Source: Tessaracoccus lapidicaptus (GTDB taxonomy: Bacteria; Actinomycetota; Actinomycetes; Propionibacteriales; Propionibacteriaceae). Taken from it: a stretch of DNA of 64,000 bases. The stretch lies in contig NZ_MBQD01000020.1 of the NCBI RefSeq assembly GCF_001693815.1, forward strand, positions 1 to 64,000. The letters are read 5' to 3'. The notes under the pieces are model-generated. The model was not told where the DNA came from. It ran no database searches and was given only the letters and a program-made list of their open reading frames with translations. The translations under genes were made by a program, and so were the position numbers. Positions 23,422 through 32,463 of this stretch are shown here, one piece after another; position 1 is the first letter of the stretch, and each line of letters opens with the position of its first letter.

Positions 23422-23771
23422 CTCGCGCCTCGCCTGAGCCGCTCGGCGAGGGAGGCGCCTGTCCTACCTCTCGTCGCCTGCCCTCTAGGACGGGCGTCGA
23501 GCATCACGGCAGGCGCCCTGGGCCGCGGGGCAGGCGAAGCGCAGTAAGGCAGGCGTCGTGAATGTAAGGCAGGCGTCGTGAAAGTAGGGCAGGCGTCGTG
23601 AAAGTAGGGCAGGCGTTGTGGAGTAGGGCAGGCGCCAGGCCGAGAGCGGGCCGGCCTCAGGCCGCGACCGGGTCAGGTTCCGGCTCGATCGAGGATGCCG
23701 AGCCTGCGGCTGGCGCGCCGCTGACAGTCGCGGAGTCCGTCCGACGGCCGACGCCCCGGCCGGGCCGGCCG
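23422..23771. other. Gene-free convergent region filled by repeats
   Basis: These 350 bases separate the 3' ends of the GNAT gene (plus) and the MFS gene (minus). They hold locus C of the palindromic repeat, the 20-bp tandem array, and at 23648-23687 a near copy of the last 40 bases of the MFS gene region (23762-23803). No coding sequence is supported. Confidence 0.6.
23471..23641. repeat. Dispersed palindromic repeat, locus C, with 20-bp tandem array
   Basis: TCGTCGCCTG (23471-23480), the 10-nt loop CCCTCTAGGA and CGGGCGTCGA (23491-23500) form a degenerate unit. Single GGCAGGCG half-units follow at about 23518 and 23529. From 23545 the unit TAAGGCAGGCGTCGTGAATG repeats with an exact 20-bp period (starts 23545, 23565, 23585, 23605), then a 19-bp step to a fifth partial copy at 23624. 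Confidence 0.8.
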
Positions 23772-25085
23772 CTACGCCGCGACGGGAGCGGAGTCCGGCT
23801 CGGCTGCGGCGCTGTCTGTCGGGCGGAGCTCCCACCGGTCGACGACCGACTGAGGCACCCGGACCGCGACGATCGCCGTCGACAACAGCATCAGCACCAC
23901 CACCGTGAGGAACACCGCAGGGATCCCGAACCACTGCGCCACCTGCCCGCCCGCCACGGCGCCGAGCGGCATGGCGCCGAAGCCGATGACCCGGGCGGCT
24001 CCGTGCACGCGGCCCAGCAGGCGCTCCTCGACCATCCGCGGCCGCAGCGACCCGCTGACGACGTTACCGACGACGCCGAACACCCCCGCGCACATGAGGA
24101 ACAGTGCGAAGGACCATGCGGCCGGCCACAGCAACGGCAGCAGGTTGACCAGCGCGGCGGCACCCCAGCAGGCGACCAGCACCCGCATCTCGGACCAGCG
24201 CGCCGTCACCGGCCCCGCGACGACGCTGCCCAGCAGCCCGCCCACCGGCATCGCGAGCAGCACCAGCGAGAAGGCCTGTGGGGTCAGACCGGCCGCCGAG
24301 CCGGGCCCGACCATCCACAGCACGAACACCGCCGACAGCGCCGTCGACCCGAAGTTCCACAGTCCGGCGGCGATGAGCAGCGGCCGCAGCACGCGGTGTC
24401 GCCACAGCACGCTCAGCCCTTCCCCCAGATCGCGGCGCATGGCGCCGCGCCGGGTCGCGCCGGCCGCGGCGGGCACGACGTCGGCCGCGGCCCTGGGCGC
24501 GGTGAACCCGCCGCGTAACCCCAGGGCCAGGACCACCACTGCCCCGGCGACGATGAGGGCCGGCACCCCGGTCACCCATGCCGCACCGACGGCGACCAGC
24601 AGGCCTGCCACCGGGGGAGCGACGAAGCCGCCGGCGGTCTGCTCGACCGCGAGCAGGCGCGAGTTCGCGCTGCGCAGCGCCACGCCGTCGCGGCCGACGA
24701 GCGCCGGCACCTGCGCCTGGGCGGCGAGGTCGGTGAACACCTCGGTGAACCCGTAGGCCAGTGCGAAACCGATCAGCCACCAGATGCTGAGCGCCCCGGC
24801 CGCGCCCACCATCGCCACGGCCGCGAGGAGCGCGGCGCGCTGCCCCAGCGCGACGAGCATGGTGCGGCGGCGGTCCCAGCGGTCGACGAGCACCCCGGCG
24901 GGGATGCCGGCCAGCAGCCATGGCAGCCACACGGCCGCGGTGAGCACCCCGATGAGTCCGGGGGAGCGGGTGAGCGTGATCGCGAGGAGGGGCACGCCGG
25001 TGGCGACGACCCCGTCGGCGAGGTTGGCCAGGGCGACCGTGGAGAGATGGATGCGGGAACGTGGGTCGAGCTGGCGCGCTGGCAT
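23772..25085 (-). CDS. MFS transporter
   Basis: The 437-residue protein has about 12 membrane segments. Features of the enterobactin-exporter-like drug/H+ antiporter group include NLADGVVATGVPLLAITLTR, GVLVDRWDRRRTMLVAL (motif A, G-x-x-x-D-R-x-x-R-R) and LLGRVHGAARVIGFGAMPLG. The C-terminus is an Ala/Glu/Asp tail. ATG at 25085 follows GGAGGTCCTC. It is divergent from an ArsR-type regulator with a palindrome between them, so efflux induced by a ligand of that regulator is likely. Confidence 0.9.
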   Translation of the reverse strand: MPARQLDPRSRIHLSTVALANLADGVVATGVPLLAITLTRSPGLIGVLTAAVWLPWLLAGIPAGVLVDRWDRRRTMLVALGQRAALLAAVAMVGAAGALSIWWLIGFALAYGFTEVFTDLAAQAQVPALVGRDGVALRSANSRLLAVEQTAGGFVAPPVAGLLVAVGAAWVTGVPALIVAGAVVVLALGLRGGFTAPRAAADVVPAAAGATRRGAMRRDLGEGLSVLWRHRVLRPLLIAAGLWNFGSTALSAVFVLWMVGPGSAAGLTPQAFSLVLLAMPVGGLLGSVVAGPVTARWSEMRVLVACWGAAALVNLLPLLWPAAWSFALFLMCAGVFGVVGNVVSGSLRPRMVEERLLGRVHGAARVIGFGAMPLGAVAGGQVAQWFGIPAVFLTVVVLMLLSTAIVAVRVPQSVVDRWELRPTDSAAAEPDSAPVAA

Positions 25086-25120
25086 GAGGACCTCCACTAG
25101 ACTGATGCAGAAGAAGTTAT

Positions 25121-25136
25121 GCAAAGAATTCTCTGC
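25121..25136. promoter_or_regulatory. Palindromic operator between MFS and regulator genes
   Basis: GCAAAGAATTCTCTGC is a 16-bp palindrome with one mismatched pair. It lies 18 bp before the regulator start and 36 bp before the MFS start, in an AT-rich patch that contrasts with the surrounding sequence. Similar TGCA-containing half-sites flank it (near 25106 and 25149). Expected target of the divergent ArsR-type protein. Confidence 0.5.
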
Positions 25137-25153
25137 AAAGGCACCTCTGCATC

Positions 25154-25777
25154 ATGGCTGAGCGCAAGACCCATTCCAGGCCGGCGACGGCGCAGCAGAT
25201 CAAGGCGTTCGCGCACCCCCTGCGCATGCAGCTCTACCGCCTCCTGAGCGATCAGGGCCAGGCCACCGCCAGCGTCCTGGCGCGCGAGACGGGGGAGAGC
25301 ACGGGCCAGACCAGCTACCACCTGCGCCAGCTCGCGAAGTTCGGCTTCGTGGAGGAGGTGCCCGGTGAAGGAACGGCCCGCGAACGCTGGTGGCGCGCCG
25401 TCGGCTTCTCCTACGACCGCGTGGACGACCCCGACAGCCACACGGTGCGCACCCTGAACCGCTGGATGATCGACAACCAGTCCGACACGCTGCACGCCGC
25501 CCTCGCCGCCCTGCAGCACGACGACGAGGGCTGGCGCGACGCCAGCGTCCTCGGATCCACCAGCGGCTGGATGACCCGCGACGAGCTTGAAGCCCTGAGC
25601 GAGGAACTGCTCTCGGTCGTCGAGCGGCACACCGAGCAGGCCAAGGCCAGGCGCGACGAGGCGGGCCCCACCCCGGCGCACGTCGCCGCGCGCCCCGGCG
25701 AGCGGCGGGTGAGGGTCTACATCAGCGCGCTCCCGCTCCCGAGCAGCGACGCCGGCGGACAGGGGGCCGCGCGATGA
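25154..25777 (+). CDS. ArsR-like winged-helix regulator
   Basis: The 207-residue protein has an N-terminal winged helix: IKAFAHPLRMQLYRLLSDQG, then ETGESTGQTSYHLRQLAKFG and the wing GEGTARERWWRAV. Cysteines are absent, so metal sensing is unlikely. The rest is helical (residues 100-170) and may bind a ligand or form the dimer. It is divergent from the MFS exporter and overlaps the P450 gene by 4 nt, tying regulator and P450 into one transcript. Confidence 0.88.
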   Translation: MAERKTHSRPATAQQIKAFAHPLRMQLYRLLSDQGQATASVLARETGESTGQTSYHLRQLAKFGFVEEVPGEGTARERWWRAVGFSYDRVDDPDSHTVRTLNRWMIDNQSDTLHAALAALQHDDEGWRDASVLGSTSGWMTRDELEALSEELLSVVERHTEQAKARRDEAGPTPAHVAARPGERRVRVYISALPLPSSDAGGQGAAR

Positions 25778-26964
25778 GCCGCGGCGCGCCCCGCAAGGTC
25801 GAGCGCCCCGGCGAGCCCGACGGCCCCCGCGTCGAGCGCACCGATCGCGTCTGGCGGATCCGTTCCCTGGCCGCCGCGCAGCAGGTCCTCCGCGCCCGGC
25901 ACGCCACGACGCAGGCCGGCTTCACCGCCGAGGCCATCCCCAAGGGGTACCTCAAGCACCACCCCATCCTCATGTCGGACGGTCCCCTGCATGACGAGCA
26001 GCGCAGGAAGGTCGCGCGGTTCTTCGCCCCCGCCGTCGTGGCCAAGCGCTACGAGACCCGCATGGAGGAGTGCGCCGAACGCCTCCTCGACGAGGCGGGC
26101 CCCGAGATCACGCTCGACGAACTGGCCCTCCACTACACCGTCGAGGTCACGGCCGAGGTGGTGGGCCTCACCGCGTCGCCGCCGAAGAAGATGGCGGCCC
26201 GGCTCGTGACCTTCTTCAACCAGCCGCCGTTCGACATCACCAAGCCCGGCCTCGGCCGCACCAACCGGCAGTGGATGCAGGCCGCGTTCAACGGCCTGGC
26301 CCCCATCCTGAAGTTCCACGTCCTCGACGCCCGCCCGGCCATCCGCACCCGCCGCAAGGCGCCGCAGGACGACATCATCAGCCACCTCATCGCCGAGGGC
26401 TACACCGACCTCGACATCCTCGTCGAGTGCGTCACCTACGGCACCGCCGGCATGGTCACCACGCGCGAGTTCATCTGCATGGCCGCCCTCCACCTCCTCG
26501 GCGACGACGCGCTGCGCGAGCGCTACCTCGTCGCCGGCCAGCGGGAGCGACACGCGATCCTGGCCGAGATCATCCGGCTCGAGCCCGTCGTCGGCCACCT
26601 CTATCGCCGCGTGCAGGAGGCCATCGAGGTCACCGACCGCGGCGAGAGCCACACGCTCGAACCCGGCGACCTCGTCGACGTGTTCGTCCGCCCCGCCAAC
26701 GCGGACCCCGACGCCGTGGGCGAGGATCCGCTGCACCTGTGCCCCGGCCGCGACACCGCCTCCGGCGTCAACGAGACCGGATTGGCGTTCGGCGACGGCG
26801 CCCACAAGTGCCCGGGTCAGCCGCTCGCGATTCTCGAGTCCGACGTCCTCCTCCTGCGGCTGCTGCGCCGCCGCCCGCGCATCGTCCGCACCCCGGAGCT
26901 GGGCTGGGACGACCTCATCGCCGGCTACTGGCTGCGGGGTTTCGTGCTGCATCAGGACGGTTGA
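25774..26964 (+). CDS. Cytochrome P450
   Basis: The 396-residue protein has the P450 heme loop FGDGAHKCPGQPLA with axial C346, the ExxR motif E265-IIR-268 and an I-helix segment AGMVTT (225-230). The usual acidic residue before the Thr in the I helix (A-G-x-D/E-T) is replaced by Val, which could change oxygen activation. These enzymes hydroxylate small lipophilic molecules; the substrate is not evident. Overlap with the regulator gene and divergence from an MFS pump suggest a detoxification or secondary-metabolite unit. Confidence 0.93.
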   Translation: MSRGAPRKVERPGEPDGPRVERTDRVWRIRSLAAAQQVLRARHATTQAGFTAEAIPKGYLKHHPILMSDGPLHDEQRRKVARFFAPAVVAKRYETRMEECAERLLDEAGPEITLDELALHYTVEVTAEVVGLTASPPKKMAARLVTFFNQPPFDITKPGLGRTNRQWMQAAFNGLAPILKFHVLDARPAIRTRRKAPQDDIISHLIAEGYTDLDILVECVTYGTAGMVTTREFICMAALHLLGDDALRERYLVAGQRERHAILAEIIRLEPVVGHLYRRVQEAIEVTDRGESHTLEPGDLVDVFVRPANADPDAVGEDPLHLCPGRDTASGVNETGLAFGDGAHKCPGQPLAILESDVLLLRLLRRRPRIVRTPELGWDDLIAGYWLRGFVLHQDG

Positions 26965-26991
26965 CCGCGCGCACCCTGCCATGATTGGCCT

Positions 26992-27786
26992 ATGACCGTC
27001 CCTGACCCAGCGACCCCGCCCTGGCGACGACCTCTGCGCCAGGTCAACCACGAGCGCGCGCCGTGGATCTACCACCTCATCGCGCGGTTTGCGCAGACCG
27101 TGGTGCCCATGGTGGCCCGGCGCCGCTGGGTGGGGATGGAGAACGTGCCCAAGGAGGGGCCGGTCATCGTCGTGGCGAACCACATCTCCAACTTCGACCC
27201 CATCGTGATGGGCGAGTTCCTCATTTGGAGCGGCCGTTGGCCGCGGTTCCTCGGCAAGGCCGACATCTGGAAGGTCCCCGTGCTGGGCTGGATCGCCCGG
27301 CAGGCGGACCAGATCCCCGTGCACCGCGGCACGACGCGCGCCGCCGACTCCCTCGTCCACGCCCACGAGGCGCTCAAGAGGGGCAAGCTCGTCGCCATCT
27401 ATCCGGAGGGCACCATCACCGGGGACCCGGACGTGTGGCCCATGAGCGGGCGCCGGGGTGCGGCCCGGCTGGCCCTCGACTCCGGGGCGCCGGTGATCCC
27501 CGTCGCCCAGACCGGCGCGCACCTCATCCTCGGCCAGAAGAGCCTCGAGTTCCGCAAGTTGTTCGGGCGCCGCCGCGACGTCGCGGTCATGGCGGGCCCG
27601 CCGATCGACCTCACCCCGTTCCAGGGCCGCCCACGCAACCCTGCGCTCCTCGACGAGGTCACAGACCTGTTCCTCGACGTCATCACCGGCATGGTCGCGG
27701 AGCTGCGCGGCGAGCAGCCGCCGGAGGGGCGCTACGACATCCGCAAGGGCATGCGCGTGCCGAGGGAGCCCCGCGCCGACCAGTAG
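26992..27786 (+). CDS. plsC: 1-acyl-glycerol-3-phosphate acyltransferase
   Basis: The 264-residue protein has the PlsC motifs: N-H64-ISNF-D69 (H-x4-D), PRFLGKADIWKVPVLGWIAR, VAIYPEGTITGDPD (E-G-T) and APVIPVAQTGAH. It transfers an acyl chain to lysophosphatidic acid at the membrane. It is the first of a run plsC-ddl-thiL-ftsK. In many actinobacteria gpsA lies between plsC and ddl; here it is absent from this place. Confidence 0.9.
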   Translation: MTVPDPATPPWRRPLRQVNHERAPWIYHLIARFAQTVVPMVARRRWVGMENVPKEGPVIVVANHISNFDPIVMGEFLIWSGRWPRFLGKADIWKVPVLGWIARQADQIPVHRGTTRAADSLVHAHEALKRGKLVAIYPEGTITGDPDVWPMSGRRGAARLALDSGAPVIPVAQTGAHLILGQKSLEFRKLFGRRRDVAVMAGPPIDLTPFQGRPRNPALLDEVTDLFLDVITGMVAELRGEQPPEGRYDIRKGMRVPREPRADQ

Positions 27787-27817
27787 ACTCACGCACGCCC
27801 CACCCCAAGGAGGACCC

Positions 27818-28933
27818 GTGAGTGACCGGACGCGCGTCGCGCTGATCTTCGGCGGCCAGTCGTCGGAACACGGCATCTCGTGCCTGACGGCCGCGAGCGT
27901 GCTCAAGGCGATCGACCGCGACCGGTACGACGTCGTCGGCGTCGGCATCACGCGCACCGGGCGCTGGACCCAGATCCCGCTGGAGACCATCCGCGACTAC
28001 CGGATCGTCGACGGTGTGGTCCCCGAGGTCGCGGAGCCGCGGCACGACGCGGTGTGGATGGTCGGCGAGCACGGCTGCGAGGTGGCCACCCGGGCGGGGG
28101 AGACGCTGGTCGACATCAACGGCGTCGACGTCGCGTTCGCCCTGCTGCACGGGCCGTTCGGCGAGGACGGCACCATCCAGGGCATGTTCGAGCTCATGGG
28201 CATCCGCTACGTCGGCAGCGGCGTCGCGGCGTCCGCGATCGGCATGGACAAGCACTTCATGAAGGTGGCGTTCGAGGCCGCCGGGCTGCCGGTCTGGCCC
28301 TACGTCGCGGCCTCCGCGCACCGGCTCCGGCATCACCGCGCCGCCGTCGTCGCCGAGATCAACGAGCGGCTCGCCTACCCGCTGTACGTCAAGCCGGCCC
28401 GCGGCGGGTCGTCGCTGGGCATCGTGCGGGTCACCGATCCCGCCCAGCTGGACGCCGCGATCGACGAGGCGCAGCGCTTCGACCCGAAGATCGTGGTGGA
28501 GCAGGGCTTCGTCGGTGCGCGCGAGCTCGAGGTCGCGGTGCTGGGGGCGCCCGGATCGCCGGATGGGTGCCTGGCGTCGGCCGTCGGCGAGATCCGCGTG
28601 CACGCCGAGGACGGCTTCTACGACTTCCACGCCAAGTACATCGACGAGAACGGCGCCGCCCTCGACGCCCCCGCCGACGTGACGCCCGAGCTGACCGCGC
28701 GGCTCCAGGACCTGGCCCGGCGCTCCTACGAGGCGGTCGGCGCCGAGGGCCTGGTCCGGGCGGACTTCTTCGTCACCGACGACGGCGCCTGGATCAACGA
28801 GGTCAACACCATGCCCGGCTTCACGCAGATCTCCATGTACCCCACGCTGTGGCAGGAGGCCGGCATGACGTACCCCGAGTTGGTCGGCCGCCTCATCGAC
28901 CTCGCCATGGAACGCCCCCTCGGGCTGCGCTGA
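27818..28933 (+). CDS. ddl: D-alanine--D-alanine ligase
   Basis: The 371-residue protein starts with GTG after AAGGAGGACCC. It shows VALIFGGQSSEHGISCLTAA (substrate-binding Glu/His), FALLHGPFGEDGTIQGMFEL, LYVKPARGGSSLGI (ATP grasp) and ADFFVTDDGAWINEVNTMPG (metal ligands, E-x-N). It makes the D-Ala-D-Ala dipeptide for peptidoglycan. Residues for the normal D-Ala product are in place, with no VanA-like change obvious by eye. Confidence 0.95.
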   Translation: MSDRTRVALIFGGQSSEHGISCLTAASVLKAIDRDRYDVVGVGITRTGRWTQIPLETIRDYRIVDGVVPEVAEPRHDAVWMVGEHGCEVATRAGETLVDINGVDVAFALLHGPFGEDGTIQGMFELMGIRYVGSGVAASAIGMDKHFMKVAFEAAGLPVWPYVAASAHRLRHHRAAVVAEINERLAYPLYVKPARGGSSLGIVRVTDPAQLDAAIDEAQRFDPKIVVEQGFVGARELEVAVLGAPGSPDGCLASAVGEIRVHAEDGFYDFHAKYIDENGAALDAPADVTPELTARLQDLARRSYEAVGAEGLVRADFFVTDDGAWINEVNTMPGFTQISMYPTLWQEAGMTYPELVGRLIDLAMERPLGLR

Positions 28934-28934
28934 C

Positions 28935-29864
28935 GTGGCGGGCGAGTTCGAGCTCATCGACCGCATCACCGAGGGGCTGACCGTCGGCGACGACGTGGTC
29001 CTCGGCGTGGGCGACGACGCGGCCGTGCTGGCGCCGTCGGGCAACATCGTCGTCACCACGGACATGCTGATCGAGAACGTCCACTTCCGGCGCGCCTGGT
29101 CGCCGGCCCGCGCCATCGGCCGCAAGGCGGTCGCCGTCAACGTGTCCGACGTCGAGGCCATGGGCGCCCGACCCAGCGCCGTGGTGGTCGCGCTGGCGTT
29201 CCCGAAGGACCTCGACCAGGACTGGGTGGCTGAGTTCGAGGCCGGCGCCGTCGAGGAGTGCCGCCGGGCGGGGGTGAGCCTCGTCGGCGGCGACCTGTCG
29301 TCGTCGGCCCACATCGCGATCACGGTCACCGCCATCGGCGACCTCGACGGCAGGGCCGCCGTCACGCGCGCCGGGGCCCGCGTGGGCGACATCGTCGCGG
29401 TGTGCGGCCGCCTCGGCTGGGCCGGCGCCGGGCTCGCGGCACTGCAGCGCGGGTTCGGGTCGCCGAAGGAGGTCGTCGCCGAGCAGCTCACCCCGAGCGT
29501 CCCCTACGGCCAGGGCGTCGTGGCTGCCCGGGCCGGCGCCACCGCCATGCTCGACGTGTCCGACGGGCTCCTGGCCGACCTCGGCCACATCGCCGAACGC
29601 AGCCACGTCCTCATCGACGTCGACTCCATGCTCCTGGAGGTCCCCGACGCCGTGCAGCGCGTCGCGGCCGCCACCGGCCGGCCAGCGCTGGGCTTCGTGC
29701 TGGCCGGCGGCGAGGACCACGCGCTCGCCGCCACCTTCCCCGCCGACGGCGCGCTCCCTGAGGGCTGGCGGCGCGTCGGCTCGGTCCGGGACGGCTCCGG
29801 GATCGTCGTCGACGGCGCCCCCTTCGACGGCAGCCTCGGCTGGGACCACTTCGCCCAGCGCTGA
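28935..29864 (+). CDS. thiL: Thiamine-monophosphate kinase
   Basis: The 309-residue protein fits ThiL: ELIDRITEG, GVGDDAAVLAPSGNIVVTTD, MLIENVHFRRAWSPARAIGR, AVNVSDVEAMGARPSAVVVA, then SLVGGDLSSS and LDVSDGLLADLGHIA. It phosphorylates thiamine monophosphate to the diphosphate. GTG start one base after the ddl stop, so translation is probably coupled. Length is normal. Confidence 0.95.
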   Translation: MAGEFELIDRITEGLTVGDDVVLGVGDDAAVLAPSGNIVVTTDMLIENVHFRRAWSPARAIGRKAVAVNVSDVEAMGARPSAVVVALAFPKDLDQDWVAEFEAGAVEECRRAGVSLVGGDLSSSAHIAITVTAIGDLDGRAAVTRAGARVGDIVAVCGRLGWAGAGLAALQRGFGSPKEVVAEQLTPSVPYGQGVVAARAGATAMLDVSDGLLADLGHIAERSHVLIDVDSMLLEVPDAVQRVAAATGRPALGFVLAGGEDHALAATFPADGALPEGWRRVGSVRDGSGIVVDGAPFDGSLGWDHFAQR

Positions 29865-29932
29865 GCGGGCCATCCACAGCAGCGCCGGGGGAAATACCGG
29901 GCTTCGCCGCGCCCTCGGCTAGGTTGGACCCC

Positions 29933-32458
29933 ATGGCGTCCCGCGGTTCTTCCCCCACGCGGAACGCCGGCACCGCGAGCAAATCCTCCGGTGCTGCGCG
30001 TTCCCGCACGACCCCGGCCCCCCGGAAGTCGACGAGCACCAGCCGGTCCGGCTCCGCCCGGTCCGGGGCGTCGTCGCGCCGTCCACCGGCCAAGAAGCCC
30101 GCCGCCCGGCAGCCGGGCGGATTCTCGCGCGCCGTGGGCGCGCTGCTGCGCGGCATCGGCGCGATGTTCCGCGGGCTGGCGGCCGGCGTCGGCTGGGTGG
30201 CGCGCAGCTTCGGCGGCGCCGCGCAGGACGTCGACCCCAAGCTCCGCCGCGACGGCTGGGGCCTCGTGCTGCTGGCCCTCGGCATCGTCGTGGCGGCCCG
30301 CTTCTGGTTCGCGCTGCCCGGCCCCGTCGGCCAGGCGCTCGGCGACGGCATCTCCACCGTCTTCGGCTCCGTCGCGATCCTGATCCCGGCCGTGCTGCTG
30401 TACGGCTCCTGGCGCGTGCTGCGCCACCCCCGCGACGTGGACGCCGCCCCCCGCACCGGCCTCGGCTGGGTGCTCATCACCATGGGCGTGCTGGGGCTCA
30501 TCCACATCAACCGCGGCATGCCCGCCCCCGCCGACATGCCGGCGCTCCGCGAGGCCGGGGGAGTGCTGGGCCACGTGGCCTCCAGCCTGCTGGTCGACCT
30601 GCTGACGGTCTGGGTCGCGGTGCCGCTCCTGTCCATCGTCACGCTGTTCGGCACCCTGCTCGTCATCGGCCGCCCCCTGCACGAACTCGCCGCCGGCGCC
30701 CGCAACGCGTTCGGCGCCCTCGTCGAGCACGACGACCAGCGCGACCGCCCCGAGAAGCTGAAGCTCGGCGTCGACGTGCCCTACGACACGCCGTTGATCG
30801 AGGACCCCGCCGAGGACTCCGCGGACGACGTCTTCGACGTCGACGCCCAGGACGACGAGTACCTGATGCCTGCCGCGGCCGCCGAGCCGCGGCAGATCCC
30901 GGGCCGGCCCAAGGCCGACGCCCCCCGCGACCTCGAGCCCCCGCCGCACACTCCGCCGCCCGCCCGGGCTGAGCAGCTGCAGCTCAGCGGCGACATCGTC
31001 TACGCCCTGCCCGAGGACCGCGTGCTCGCACCCGGCAGCAAGCCCAAGGCCCGCACGGAGGCCTCCGACAAGGTCGTCCGTCAGCTGGGCGACGTGCTGC
31101 GCGAGTTCGAGATCGACGCCCGCGTCACCGGCTACACGCGCGGCCCGACGGTCACGCGCTACGAGGTGGAGCTCGGCTCCGCCATCAAGGTGAGCAAGGT
31201 CACGGGCCTGGCGGACAACATCGCCTACGCCGTCGGCTCCAACGAGATCCGCATCCTCACGCCCATCCCGGGCAAGTCGGCCATCGGCATCGAGATCCCC
31301 AACGTCGACAAGGAGGTCGTCTCCCTCGGCGACGTCCTGCGCTCGACGAAGGCGAAGAACGACCACCACCCGCTCACCGTCGGCCTGGGCAAGGACGTCG
31401 AGGGCGGCTACGTCGTGGCCAACATGGCCAAGATGCCGCACCTCCTCGTCGCCGGCGCGACCGGCTCGGGCAAGTCGAGCTTCATCAACTCGCTCATCAC
31501 GTCGATCATGATGCGGGCCACCCCGGACGAAGTCCGGCTACTGCTGGTCGACCCGAAGCGGGTGGAGCTCAACCACTACGAGGGCATCCCGCACCTGGTG
31601 ACCCCCATCATCACGTCGCCTAAGAAGGCCGCGGAGGCGCTGGCCTGGGCCGTGCGCGAGATGGACATGCGCTACGACGACCTGGCCGCCTTCGGCTTCC
31701 GGCACGTCGACGACTTCAACAAGGCGGTCCGCGCCGGGCAGGTCAAGGTCCCCGAGGGCTCCGAGCGGGTCCTGGCGCCCTATCCGTACCTGCTCATCGT
31801 CGTCGACGAGCTCGCCGACCTCATGATGGTGGCCCCCCGCGACGTCGAGGAGTCCGTGGTCCGGATCACGCAGCTGGCGCGCGCCGCCGGCATCCACCTC
31901 GTGCTGGCCACCCAGCGCCCGTCCACCGACGTCGTGACCGGCCTCATCAAGGCCAACGTGCCGTCGCGGCTGGCGTTCGCGACGTCGTCGATGACGGACT
32001 CGCGCGTCATCCTCGACCAGCCGGGCGCTGAGAAGCTCGTCGGCAAGGGCGACGGGCTCTTCCTGCCCATGGGCGCCGGCAAGCCCATCCGCGTGCAGGG
32101 CGCCTGGGTCAACGAGTCCGAGATCCGCGACGTCGTCACCTTCGTCTCCACGCAGCTGCAGCCCAACTACCGCGACGACGTCACGACGGGCGCCGCCACG
32201 GAGAAGAAGGTCGTCGACGACATCGGCGACGACATGGAGCTCGTGCTGGACGCCTGCCGCCTCGTCGTGGAGCTGCAGCTGGGCTCGACGTCGATGCTGC
32301 AGCGCAAGCTGCGCGTCGGTTTCGCGAAGGCCGGCCGGCTCATGGACATCCTCGAGAGCCGCGGCGTCGTCGGCCCCTCCGAGGGCTCCAAGGCCCGCGA
32401 GGTGCTCGTCAAGCCCGAGGACCTGGACGAGGTGTTGGCCAACCTCGCCGCGGGATAG
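29933..32458 (+). CDS. ftsK: DNA translocase FtsK
   Basis: The 841-residue protein has a basic Ser/Ala-rich N-terminus, four membrane helices (about residues 100-245), an acidic linker, and the FtsK motor: [20 protein letters not shown], Walker [10 protein letters not shown] near residue 510, [20 protein letters not shown] (Walker B) and [20 protein letters not shown]. The C-terminal gamma winged helix is present ([20 protein letters not shown], then [10 protein letters not shown]). It pumps DNA and activates Xer recombination at division. ATG at 29933 is used. Confidence 0.96.
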   Translation: MASRGSSPTRNAGTASKSSGAARSRTTPAPRKSTSTSRSGSARSGASSRRPPAKKPAARQPGGFSRAVGALLRGIGAMFRGLAAGVGWVARSFGGAAQDVDPKLRRDGWGLVLLALGIVVAARFWFALPGPVGQALGDGISTVFGSVAILIPAVLLYGSWRVLRHPRDVDAAPRTGLGWVLITMGVLGLIHINRGMPAPADMPALREAGGVLGHVASSLLVDLLTVWVAVPLLSIVTLFGTLLVIGRPLHELAAGARNAFGALVEHDDQRDRPEKLKLGVDVPYDTPLIEDPAEDSADDVFDVDAQDDEYLMPAAAAEPRQIPGRPKADAPRDLEPPPHTPPPARAEQLQLSGDIVYALPEDRVLAPGSKPKARTEASDKVVRQLGDVLREFEIDARVTGYTRGPTVTRYEVELGSAIKVSKVTGLADNIAYAVGSNEIRILTPIPGKSAIGIEIPNVDKEVVSLGDVLRSTKAKNDHHPLTVGLGKDVEGGYVVANMAKMPHLLVAGATGSGKSSFINSLITSIMMRATPDEVRLLLVDPKRVELNHYEGIPHLVTPIITSPKKAAEALAWAVREMDMRYDDLAAFGFRHVDDFNKAVRAGQVKVPEGSERVLAPYPYLLIVVDELADLMMVAPRDVEESVVRITQLARAAGIHLVLATQRPSTDVVTGLIKANVPSRLAFATSSMTDSRVILDQPGAEKLVGKGDGLFLPMGAGKPIRVQGAWVNESEIRDVVTFVSTQLQPNYRDDVTTGAATEKKVVDDIGDDMELVLDACRLVVELQLGSTSMLQRKLRVGFAKAGRLMDILESRGVVGPSEGSKAREVLVKPEDLDEVLANLAAG

Positions 32459-32463
32459 GGATA

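Noticed and set aside
23545-23641. CRISPR array
   Set aside because: The 20-bp period leaves no room for spacers and no cas genes are present; it is a plain tandem repeat.
25717-27990. 757-codon open frame on the minus strand across the P450 and plsC genes
   Set aside because: It runs antisense through two clear genes and has biased, low-complexity composition.
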